A DNA stretch of 64,000 bases, taken from positions 1 through 64,000 of the forward strand of contig NZ_AUHJ01000010.1 in assembly GCF_000423125.1 (NCBI RefSeq), given 5' to 3'. This DNA is from Haliea salexigens DSM 19537. Its GTDB lineage: Bacteria > Pseudomonadota > Gammaproteobacteria > Pseudomonadales > Halieaceae. The position numbers and the translations under genes were made by a program. Under the pieces are notes generated by a model. It was not told the DNA's origin. It saw only the letters and a program-made list of their open reading frames with translations, and searched no databases. Shown here piece by piece: positions 57,122 through 64,000 of this stretch. Each line of letters opens with the position of its first letter. The first letter of the stretch is position 1.

Positions 57122-57634
57122 TCATCCGTTTTCGCCCGGTGGATACAGCGCAGCCAGGCGTTTGCGGCAATGTTGCAGCGCCTGCAGGATGTATTTCTCC
57201 ACGCTGGAGACGGAAACCTGCATGGCATTGGCGATCTCGCCGTAAGACAGGCCGTTGCGCCGATGCAGCAAAAACGCCTGGCGCACGTTCAGAGGCAACT
57301 CTTCCACGGCCGCCATGATCAGGCTGAGTTTTTCGCGCGCACCAAGAATATGTTCGGGTGAGGCCGCACTGCCGTTGATATCCGGCGCTTCCCCCTCATC
57401 GGCTTGCTGGCGTTCGCCGTGCATGAACTGCAGGTGCAATTTGCGCCGCCGCAACTGATCCACGGCCAGGTTGGTGGCGACTTGGAAAAGAAAGGCCCGG
57501 GCGTTGTCGAGAGTCTCCGGGGATTGCAGTCGGTGCAGGCGCAAAAAGGCTTCCTGAGCGACTTCCGCGGCGTCTTCCGGGCTGTCCAGTTTGCGCGCCA
57601 GATAGCGTTCCAGCGCGCTGCCGTGGTCATTCAC
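57122..57634 (-). CDS. ECF sigma factor, FecI-like
   Basis: The 170-residue protein has region 2 (LDSPEDAAEVAQEAFLRLHRLQ...ARAFLFQVATNLAVDQLRRRK) and region 4 (MAAVEELPLNVRQAFLLHRRNGLSYGEIANAMQVSVSSVEKYILQALQHCRKRL) of FecI-type ECF sigma factors. It would direct RNA polymerase to the receptor genes when released by FecR. The only standard start is GTG 57632-57634. The in-frame codons before it (encoding SKNAFLARL) look like the normal beginning of such proteins but offer no ATG, GTG or TTG. The true start may therefore be non-canonical or the N-terminus slightly short. Confidence 0.9.
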   Translation of the reverse strand: MNDHGSALERYLARKLDSPEDAAEVAQEAFLRLHRLQSPETLDNARAFLFQVATNLAVDQLRRRKLHLQFMHGERQQADEGEAPDINGSAASPEHILGAREKLSLIMAAVEELPLNVRQAFLLHRRNGLSYGEIANAMQVSVSSVEKYILQALQHCRKRLAALYPPGENG

Positions 57635-57718
57635 CAGGCGCGCGAGAAAGGCATTCTTGCTGTTAGCGACGACCGTGATGGTGAAACCCTCGTAGTAGCG
57701 CGGCGTGCCGGGCGGTCG

Positions 57719-58948
57719 CTAGAATAGTACGCGACTGCGGATCGTACCGTCTATGCTGGCCAGTTTGGCCAGGGCCACGTCCGAATACTCGGCGTCCACG
57801 TCAATCACCACATAACCCACGGCTTCATTGGTCTGCAGAAACTGCGCCGAGACGTTGATATCGTATTCGGAGAAGACGCGGTTGATGGCGCTCATGACGC
57901 CGGGCACATTGTGGTGAATGTGCAGCAGGCGATGGCTGCCTTCGTGTTCGGGCAGTGACACCTCGGGGAAATTGACCGACGATGTGGTGGCGCCGGTATC
58001 GCTGTAGCGTGACAGCTTCTCTGCGACCTCGACACCGATATTGGCCTGTGCCTCTACCGTGCTGCCGCCAATATGCGGCGTAAGGATGGCGTTGTCGAAG
58101 GCCCGCAGTGGCGATACGAATTCTTCATCGTTGGAGCGCGGTTCCACCGGGAACACATCGATTGCCGTACCCCCGAGGTGGCCGGATTCCAGACTCGCCG
58201 CCAGCGCGTCGATATCCACGACGGTCCCCCGCGATGCATTGAGCAGGATGCTGCCCCTGGGCATCTGGTTCAGCTGCGTGGCCCCGATCATGTTCCGTGT
58301 GCTGCGGGTTTCCGGTACGTGCAGGCTGACGACATCCGACTGGGCCAGCAGCTGGTCCAGCGACGGCAGCTGGCGGGCGTTGCCCAGCGGCAGCTTGCTG
58401 ACCACATCGCAGAACTGCACCTGCATGCCCAGGCCCTCGGCGATCACGCCCAGCTGCATGCCGATATTGCCGTAACCGACGATGCCGAGCCGCTTGCCCC
58501 GTATTTCATAGGCATTGGTTGCGCTTTTCTGCCATTCGCCGCGGTGCGCGGCTGCATTGCGGGCGGCGACACCGCGCAGCAGCAGAATGGCCTCTGCGAT
58601 CACCAGCTCCGCCACGCTGCGCGTGTTGCTGAAGGGGGCGTTGAACACCGCGATACCGCGGCGTGTGGCGGCCGCGAGGTCCACCTGGTTGGTGCCGATG
58701 CAGAAGCAACCGATGGCGACCAGCTTGCGCGCCTCTTCCAGCACATCCTCAGTGAGCTGTGTGCGGGAACGAATGCCGACGAAATGGGCTTTGGCGATGG
58801 CCTTCTTCAGGTCATCAGGCGCCAGCGCCTTCTGGTGCAGTTCAATGTTGTCATAGCCGGCGTTGCGCAGGGTATCCACCGCTGATGGGTGAACGCCTTC
58901 CAGCAGCAGGAAGCGGATTTTGCTTTTTTCTAGCGACTTGGGCGCCAT
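57719..58948 (-). CDS. serA: D-3-phosphoglycerate dehydrogenase
   Basis: The 409-residue enzyme catalyses the first step of serine synthesis. KIRFLLLEGVHPSAVDTL, VGIRSRTQLTEDVL, CIGTNQVDLAAATRRGIAVFNAPFSNTRSVAELVI, the NAD-binding GKRLGIVGYGNIGMQLGVIAE, NASRGTVVDIDALAA and the catalytic His in ILTPHIGGSTVEAQ are present, followed by a C-terminal ACT domain for serine feedback (HHNVPGVMSAINRVFSEYDINVSAQFLQ). Size matches E. coli SerA. It is divergent from the D-2-hydroxyglutarate dehydrogenase-type gene. Confidence 0.97.
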   Translation of the reverse strand: MAPKSLEKSKIRFLLLEGVHPSAVDTLRNAGYDNIELHQKALAPDDLKKAIAKAHFVGIRSRTQLTEDVLEEARKLVAIGCFCIGTNQVDLAAATRRGIAVFNAPFSNTRSVAELVIAEAILLLRGVAARNAAAHRGEWQKSATNAYEIRGKRLGIVGYGNIGMQLGVIAEGLGMQVQFCDVVSKLPLGNARQLPSLDQLLAQSDVVSLHVPETRSTRNMIGATQLNQMPRGSILLNASRGTVVDIDALAASLESGHLGGTAIDVFPVEPRSNDEEFVSPLRAFDNAILTPHIGGSTVEAQANIGVEVAEKLSRYSDTGATTSSVNFPEVSLPEHEGSHRLLHIHHNVPGVMSAINRVFSEYDINVSAQFLQTNEAVGYVVIDVDAEYSDVALAKLASIDGTIRSRVLF

Positions 58949-59059
58949 ACGCGGTCGTGCTCCCTGGATGGTGTGGAGTGGGCGGGAATAAGCGGGCGCG
59001 TATGCTACCATACTGCGCCCTGTTTGCGCCCCCAACCCATTCGACTGCGGAGTACCCCT

Positions 59060-60460
59060 GTGTCCAATATCAGCCCGGAAATACTGCAGGCGTTACAGGC
59101 CTGTGTTGGCGAGTCGCGCGTGCTGACAGACCCTGACTCCCTGGCGCTGTACGGGCGGGATTGGACCCGGGCCCATGCCCCGGCACCCTCAGCGGTGGTA
59201 CTGCCCGGCAGCATCGCCGAGGTGCAGGCAGTGGTGGAGCTGGCCAGGGCGCGGCAGCTGGCTCTGGTGCCCTCCGGCGGCCGCACCGGACTCAGCGGAG
59301 GCGCCATGGCCTGCCAGGGGGAGATTGTCGTCGCGCTGGACCGCTTGAACCGTATCGAGGATTTCAACCCGGTCGACCGCACCGTGCGCTGCGGGGCGGG
59401 CGTTGTCACGGCGCAACTGCAGGCCTTTGCGGAGGAGCAGGGCCTTTTTTACCCAGTCGATTTCGCTTCCAGTGGTTCCAGCCAGATCGGCGGCAATATC
59501 TCCACCAATGCCGGGGGCATCAAGGTCATCCGCCACGGCATGACCCGCGACTGGGTGGCGGGCCTGAAGCTGGTCACCGGCAGCGGCGAGCTGCTGGATC
59601 TCAATCGCGGGCTGGTGAAAAACAATGCCGGTTATGACCTGCGCCAGCTGGTCATCGGTGCTGAGGGCACGCTGGGTATTGTGGTCGAGGCCACCATGCA
59701 GTTGGCGCGGCCCCCGCAGAACCTCACGGTGATGGTGCTGGGCGTGCCGGATATGGCCGCCGTGATGCAGGTGCTGGAAACCTGGCAGGGGGCCATGGAC
59801 CTGCAGGCCTTTGAATTCTTTTCCGAGCTGGCCCTGCAGAAGGTGGTGGCGCACCAGGGCCTGCAGCGCCCCTTCGAGACCCCTGCCGCCTTTTATGCCC
59901 TGCTCGAGTTCGAACAGCACACCGAGGCGGATCTCGATCAGGCCATGGCGCTGTTCGAGCACTGTGTGGAGCAGGGGTGGGTTGTGGACGGTGTGGTCAG
60001 CCAGAGCGTGGCTCAGGCGCAGGCACTGTGGCGCCTGCGCGAGGATATCTCCGAGACGATTTCCCGCTGGACGCCTTACAAGAACGATATCTCTACCACG
60101 ATTGTGCGCGTGCCGGACTTTCTTGCCGAGGTGGAAGCGGTGGTGGCGCGGGCCTATCCCGACTTCGAGATCGTGTGGTTCGGGCACATCGGTGACGGCA
60201 ATGTGCACCTCAATGTGCTCAAGCCCGACGAGCTGCCCATGGCTGAATTCCAGCAGCGTTGCGGGGAAGTGAGCCGCTGGGTCTTCGAAATTGTGCAGCG
60301 CCATGAGGGCAGTGTTTCAGCGGAGCACGGTGTGGGCCTGCTGAAGAAAGACTACCTGCACTACAGCCGCAGTGCGGCGGAAATCGCCATTATGAAGCAG
60401 ATCAAGCAGGTCTTTGATCCGCAGGGCATCATGAACCCGGGCAAGATCTTCGACCTCTAA
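59060..60460 (+). CDS. FAD-linked oxidase, D-2-hydroxyglutarate dehydrogenase type
   Basis: The 466-residue flavoprotein has the FAD-binding pattern VVLPGSIAEVQAVVELAR, VPSGGRTGLSGGA, VDFASSGSSQIGGNISTNAGGIKVIRHGMTRDWVAGLKLVTG, GAEGTLGIVVEATMQL, and the C-terminal metal/substrate motifs FGHIGDGNVHLNVL and SAEHGVGLLKKDYL, ending DPQGIMNPGKI. Family members include D-lactate, glycolate and D-2-hydroxyglutarate dehydrogenases. The divergent serA favours the last: SerA in pseudomonads reduces 2-oxoglutarate to D-2-hydroxyglutarate as a side reaction, and a partner dehydrogenase recycles it. Translation starts at GTG 59060 behind GGAG. Confidence 0.88.
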   Translation: MSNISPEILQALQACVGESRVLTDPDSLALYGRDWTRAHAPAPSAVVLPGSIAEVQAVVELARARQLALVPSGGRTGLSGGAMACQGEIVVALDRLNRIEDFNPVDRTVRCGAGVVTAQLQAFAEEQGLFYPVDFASSGSSQIGGNISTNAGGIKVIRHGMTRDWVAGLKLVTGSGELLDLNRGLVKNNAGYDLRQLVIGAEGTLGIVVEATMQLARPPQNLTVMVLGVPDMAAVMQVLETWQGAMDLQAFEFFSELALQKVVAHQGLQRPFETPAAFYALLEFEQHTEADLDQAMALFEHCVEQGWVVDGVVSQSVAQAQALWRLREDISETISRWTPYKNDISTTIVRVPDFLAEVEAVVARAYPDFEIVWFGHIGDGNVHLNVLKPDELPMAEFQQRCGEVSRWVFEIVQRHEGSVSAEHGVGLLKKDYLHYSRSAAEIAIMKQIKQVFDPQGIMNPGKIFDL

Positions 60461-60468
60461 CAGCAGCC

Positions 60469-61143
60469 TCAGGAAGCGCGCAGGGTTTCTACGCCTTCTG
60501 CTGTGCCCAGCAGCAGCACATCCGCAGGCCGCAGGGCGAACAGCCCATTGGTGACCACGCCGGTGATGTTGTTGATCTTTGCCTCCATGGCGAGCGGTTG
60601 CGGAATGGAAAAGTTGTGCACATCGAGGATGACGTTGCCGTTGTCGGTCACCACACCTTCGCGGTAGATCGGGTCGCCGCCCAGCTTGACCAGCTCCCGG
60701 GCCACGTGGCTGCGTGCCATCGGAATCACCTCGACCGGCAGGGGGAACTGCCCCAGCGTATGCACACGCTTGCTCTCGTCTGCAATGCAGATAAAGGTGC
60801 GCGCGACCGCGGCAACAATTTTCTCGCGCGTGAGGGCCGCACCACCGCCCTTGATCAGTTGCAGTGCGGCATTGGCTTCATCGGCGCCGTCGATATAGAA
60901 GTCGACCTGCGGCACGCTGTTCAAGTCGCTCACATGAATGCCGTGCTGGCGCAGCCGTTCGGCAGACGCCTCGGAGCTGGCGACGGTGGTGTTGATTTCG
61001 CCGCGCAGACTGGCGAGCAGGGCGATGAAGAGGTTTGCCGTGGAGCCGGTGCCGATGCCGAGCACCGTGTCGCGTTCCAGCTGTGGCCTGATGTGATCCA
61101 GTGCGGCCTGTGCAACCGCCTGCTTGAGCGCGTCCTGTGTCAT
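60469..61143 (-). CDS. rpiA: Ribose-5-phosphate isomerase A
   Basis: The 224-residue enzyme interconverts ribose 5-phosphate and ribulose 5-phosphate. [34 protein letters not shown], the catalytic [11 protein letters not shown] and [14 protein letters not shown], and [31 protein letters not shown] match RpiA closely. The frame extends far upstream across ilvA antisense, but the ATG at 61141-61143 is the family start. It is divergent from ilvA and convergent with the flavoprotein gene, eight bases apart. Confidence 0.96.
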   Translation of the reverse strand: MTQDALKQAVAQAALDHIRPQLERDTVLGIGTGSTANLFIALLASLRGEINTTVASSEASAERLRQHGIHVSDLNSVPQVDFYIDGADEANAALQLIKGGGAALTREKIVAAVARTFICIADESKRVHTLGQFPLPVEVIPMARSHVARELVKLGGDPIYREGVVTDNGNVILDVHNFSIPQPLAMEAKINNITGVVTNGLFALRPADVLLLGTAEGVETLRAS

Positions 61144-61299
61144 TCTCGCCTGCCTGTCAGCCCGTGAAGCAGAGAGTATAGAGCATAAGCGGTGGCGTCT
61201 GGCCGATATCGAAAAAACGCTCGCTCCTCGGCGATCAATGCTGAAAATCCTCACCAGCTCCATTACCATGTCGGGCTGGCTTTTTACTGGATCACGCTT

Positions 61300-62832
61300 A
61301 TGCCCACGTCGTATATCAAGCGCATTCTCGACGCTCGCGTGTACGATGTTGCGCGCGAAACACCTGTCGATGAAGCCATGCTCATGTCGCGGCGCCTGGG
61401 GAATCGGGTGTTGTTCAAGCGTGAGGATCTGCAGCCTGTGTTCTCTTTCAAGCTGCGCGGCGCCTACAACAAGATGCAGAAGCTCTCGGCCGAGCAGCGC
61501 GCCTGTGGCGTGGTCGCCGCCTCGGCCGGCAATCACGCCCAGGGGCTGGCCATGGCGGCGCAGCACATGGGCGTCAAGGCCACGATCGTGATGCCGCGCA
61601 CCACGCCGCAAATCAAGGTCGATGCGGTGCGCAACCGGGGCGCCAAAGTGGTGCTGCATGGCGATACCTTCGACGAGGCATCGGTGTACGCGCAGAAGCT
61701 GGTCACGGAAAAGTCCATGGTGTACGTGCATCCGTTCGACGACCCGGACGTGATTGCCGGGCAGGGCACGGTGGGTATGGAAATCGTGCGCCAGCTGCAA
61801 CGTCCGCTGGACGCCATCTTTGTGCCGGTGGGTGGCGGGGGGCTGCTCGCCGGTGTCGCCGCGTACATCAAGTACGTGTGGCCTGAGACGCGCCTGATTG
61901 GTGTCGAGCCGGAGGATGCTGCCTGCCTGCAGCTGGCACTGCGCAAGGGCCGGCGCGCCGTGTTGCCGGAAGTAGGCCTGTTTGCAGATGGCTGCGCCGT
62001 GGCGCAGATCGGCAAGGAGACCTTCCGCGTCATCCGCAGCACGGTGGATGAGGTGATCACCGCCAGCACGGATGAAATCTGCGCCGCGATCAAAGATATC
62101 TTTGAAGATACCCGCGGCATTGCCGAGCCCGCGGGAGCACTGGCGCTGGCGGGCTTGAAGAAATATGTGGAAACCACCGGTGTGCGCGATCAGGACCTGC
62201 TGGCCATTGTCAGCGGTGCCAACACGAATTTCGACCGCCTGCGCTATATCTCCGAGCGTACGGAAATTGGCGAACACCGTGAAGCGGTAATCAGTGTAAC
62301 GATACCCGAACGCCCCGGCAGCTTCCGCACCTTCTGCAGCGCGCTTGGGCGACGCAATATCACGGAGTTCAACTATCGGTATTCCGATGCGGGAGCGGCG
62401 CTGGTATTCCTCGGCCTGTCGGTGATTCCGGGTGGCAACGACCTCAGCGATTTGCTGCAGGACCTTGCGGCACAGGGCTACGCAACGGAAGACATGACCA
62501 ACAACGAAATGGCCAAGCTGCATATCAGGCATATGGTGGGTGGCAGGGCGCCCGCCGATCTGGCGGACGAGGTGGTGTTTCGCGTCGAGTTTCCCGAGCG
62601 CCCCGGGGCGTTGCTGAAATTTCTCTCCGGTCTCGGCCAGCGCTGGAATATCTCCCTGTTCCACTATCGCAACCACGGCGCTGCTTACGGACGCATTCTG
62701 CTCGGGGTGCAGGTGCCGCGAGCCGAGCGCAAGGCGTTTCGTGACGTGTTGCAGGGTGTTGGCTACCCCTGGTGGGACGAAACCGACAATAGGGCCTATC
62801 AGCTGTACCTCGGGCAGCCCCAAAAGGGGTAG
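61300..62832 (+). CDS. ilvA: Threonine ammonia-lyase, biosynthetic
   Basis: The 510-residue PLP enzyme deaminates threonine to 2-oxobutanoate for isoleucine synthesis. Lys51 in [11 protein letters not shown] binds PLP, the phosphate loop is [11 protein letters not shown], and [10 protein letters not shown] and [16 protein letters not shown] are typical. Two C-terminal ACT-like regulatory domains ([17 protein letters not shown] and [17 protein letters not shown]) mark the isoleucine-regulated biosynthetic form rather than the short catabolic one. The ATG at 61300 gives the standard start; the frame is open 36 codons further but without similarity. rpiA-ilvA divergence is as in Pseudomonas. Confidence 0.96.
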   Translation: MPTSYIKRILDARVYDVARETPVDEAMLMSRRLGNRVLFKREDLQPVFSFKLRGAYNKMQKLSAEQRACGVVAASAGNHAQGLAMAAQHMGVKATIVMPRTTPQIKVDAVRNRGAKVVLHGDTFDEASVYAQKLVTEKSMVYVHPFDDPDVIAGQGTVGMEIVRQLQRPLDAIFVPVGGGGLLAGVAAYIKYVWPETRLIGVEPEDAACLQLALRKGRRAVLPEVGLFADGCAVAQIGKETFRVIRSTVDEVITASTDEICAAIKDIFEDTRGIAEPAGALALAGLKKYVETTGVRDQDLLAIVSGANTNFDRLRYISERTEIGEHREAVISVTIPERPGSFRTFCSALGRRNITEFNYRYSDAGAALVFLGLSVIPGGNDLSDLLQDLAAQGYATEDMTNNEMAKLHIRHMVGGRAPADLADEVVFRVEFPERPGALLKFLSGLGQRWNISLFHYRNHGAAYGRILLGVQVPRAERKAFRDVLQGVGYPWWDETDNRAYQLYLGQPQKG

Positions 62833-63125
62833 TGGGTGGGTGCTGATCAGGAAAATCTCGATATTTCAAGGGTTTCGGGGTTCTCTTTCGAGAAATGCTG
62901 AGCTACACTCCTGAATGTTTGTGAAATAGTGCCAAAAAAGGTCTTGATAAAGGCCGAAAAGAGCCGAAAAGGCCGCAAGTTTTGGCGCACGTATTTGGCA
63001 AGCAGATAACAGTGATGGCCGCCTGGGTTGTTCGGGCGCATCATCGGGGGTGCGGTGCAGTTTGTCGCCTGGTGCGAAACAAGGCATTGCCGTGGGTTGC
63101 GAGAATTGTGTGAAAGAGTGTTGCT

Positions 63126-63272
63126 GTGAAGAATAAGCCGGATTTATTCCTCGTGATCGCCGCCGCCTTCGGGTTCGGCGTGTTGATCACCATGTTGTTG
63201 CCACTATCCGCCAGTGACTCCGTTGCGTCCCCCGCATCCGAGCTGCAGGCGGGCGTTATTATCGAGAAGTGA
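63126..63272 (+). CDS. Small single-span membrane protein (48 residues, putative)
   Basis: A frame from GTG 63126 encodes VKNKPDLFLVIAAAFGFGVL, continuing ITMLLPLSASDSV and ending VIIEK: a short basic N-terminus, one membrane helix of about 20 residues and a short periplasmic tail. An AAAGAG lies about ten bases upstream. The composition is what a small membrane protein would have, but there is no homologue I can name and no ATG. It ends 14 bases inside the 3' end of the convergent ygfA. Real expression is uncertain. Confidence 0.5.
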   Translation: MKNKPDLFLVIAAAFGFGVLITMLLPLSASDSVASPASELQAGVIIEK

Positions 63273-63864
63273 GTCGCTCACGGGGTTGTTGCGAGCACGG
63301 CACGAGGCCGTTCTCGGTCAGCACCCACTGCAGGGCCACATCCCAGTGTTGCATCGCCAGGCCTCTGATTTCCTGGCAGGCGTAAGCAAGCCCCACCCGT
63401 AGCGGCCCCCCGGCATCGGCGAGGGTGCGATCGTAGAAGCCGCCCCCCATGCCCAGGCGATAGCCATCGCGCTGCCAGCCCACCAGTGGCATTACCACAA
63501 CGTCCAGTTCGGCAACGGCAATCGCGTCGGCTTGTGCCGTGGGTTCCGGGATGCCGTAGCGGTTGTTTTGCAGGGACGAGTTTTCTCGCCACTCGCGGAA
63601 GGTCAGCGTGCGGTGTTGCGTCAACACCGGCAGGTAAACCCGCTTGCCCTCGTTACGGCAGGCATCGGCCAGCGGTCGGGTGTCGAGTTCACCGTCGTTG
63701 GGCCAGTACAGGCCGATGTGATATGCAGCGCTCCAATGCGGCAGCCCGCTGATATGCTCTGCGGCGGCTAGCGCTGCGGCAGTGCGCCGCACGGGTTCGA
63801 TGGTATTGCGTTGGCCGCGAAGCTGGCGCCGCAGCGCGCTGCGGGCGTCTGAATCAGTGGGCAT
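63259..63864 (-). CDS. ygfA: 5-formyltetrahydrofolate cyclo-ligase
   Basis: The 201-residue ATP-dependent enzyme converts 5-formyl-THF to 5,10-methenyl-THF. RSALRRQLRGQRNTI at the start, GLYWPNDGELDTRPLADACRNEGKRVYLPVL, YGIPEP, VVMPLVGWQRDGYRLGMGGGFYDRTLA and GLAYACQEI match the family. It lies immediately downstream of the 6S RNA gene on the same strand; the ssrS-ygfA pair is cotranscribed in E. coli and conserved across gammaproteobacteria. Confidence 0.95.
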   Translation of the reverse strand: MPTDSDARSALRRQLRGQRNTIEPVRRTAAALAAAEHISGLPHWSAAYHIGLYWPNDGELDTRPLADACRNEGKRVYLPVLTQHRTLTFREWRENSSLQNNRYGIPEPTAQADAIAVAELDVVVMPLVGWQRDGYRLGMGGGFYDRTLADAGGPLRVGLAYACQEIRGLAMQHWDVALQWVLTENGLVPCSQQPRERLTSR

Positions 63865-63873
63865 GTGAAAGGT

Positions 63874-64000
63874 GGATTCCCGGCATGGCGTTGACAGAGT
63901 TGCCCTGAACCCGACGGTTCAAGGAGGAGGGTCCTGCACTGTATCAGGCTTTCCGGTCAGTGCCGGACATGCACACCAACAGCAACGAGGAACCTCCGGG
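63874..64000 (-). ncRNA. ssrS: 6S RNA, 3' part
   Basis: On the minus strand the last 127 bases align with the 3' two thirds of E. coli 6S RNA: GTTGGTGTGCATGTCCGG...CCGGAAAGCCTGATACAG, then the strong hairpin CTTGAACC-GTC-GGGTTCAAGG and a closing segment ending GGGAATCC. The 5' strand of the closing stem and central bubble lie outside the window. 6S RNA binds housekeeping RNA polymerase and dampens transcription in stationary phase. Its position just upstream of ygfA supports the call. The exact 3' end is estimated to within a few bases. Confidence 0.92.

Noticed and set aside
60469-62823. 784-residue minus-strand frame that joins rpiA to the antisense of ilvA
   Set aside because: Only the last 224 residues are RpiA; the preceding part mirrors ilvA.

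Overview
The window reads as a GC-rich chromosomal segment of a marine-type gammaproteobacterium. Protein similarity and gene order fit the Cellvibrionales, most likely Halieaceae, with long stretches collinear with Pseudomonas. That placement is an inference: the window has no rRNA operon or other phylogenetic marker I could use without a search. Nearly everything is core chromosome. I see no tRNA, rRNA operon, CRISPR array, prophage or integron. The only transposon trace is the 3' end of an IS630-type transposase at the left edge.

Region by region. 1-7 kb: IS630 remnant, yicC, rph, a Crc-type protein, pyrE, a DUF4124 protein, and a sulfatase gene broken by one extra base inside its formylglycine motif. 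6.4-20.6 kb: slmA, argB, algC and coaBC on the minus strand (the usual dut between coaBC and algC is absent), then radC, rpmB-rpmG, mutM, coaD, rsmD, ftsY-ftsE-ftsX, rpoH behind a CIRCE operator, a DUF423 protein and trmB. 20.6-26.8 kb: a tight minus-strand run of hemW, rdgB, a DUF4426 protein, metW, metX, yggT, proC and yggS. 26.9-33.6 kb: pilT-pilU, then ruvX, yqgE, a TonB-like gene, gshB, rsmE and metF. 33.6-43.3 kb: the S-adenosylmethionine cycle (an ArsR-methyltransferase fusion regulator, metK, ahcY, metF), divergent from tkt-epd-pgk-fba. 43.3-48.9 kb: a hydrolase, a MarC-family protein, a TPR/transglutaminase lipoprotein and an overlapping Asp/Asn-hydroxylase plus methyltransferase pair. 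48.9-57.6 kb: a FecI-FecR surface-signalling locus with two large TonB-dependent receptors. 57.7-64 kb: serA, a D-2-hydroxyglutarate dehydrogenase-type enzyme, rpiA, ilvA, ygfA and the 3' part of 6S RNA.

The strongest unexplained signal is a family of nested palindromes. Three copies share a core of about 50 bases carrying its own hairpin. Each core sits between long inverted arms that are complementary within a copy but unrelated between copies: one copy lies between metK and ahcY and two lie back to back near 44.4 kb. A related 200-base structured element lies in the ahcY leader. Other points of interest are the frameshift in the sulfatase active-site motif, the CIRCE box at rpoH, a 24-base palindrome between the SAM-cycle regulator and tkt, and a Crc protein that has lost the nuclease residues of its ExoIII ancestor.
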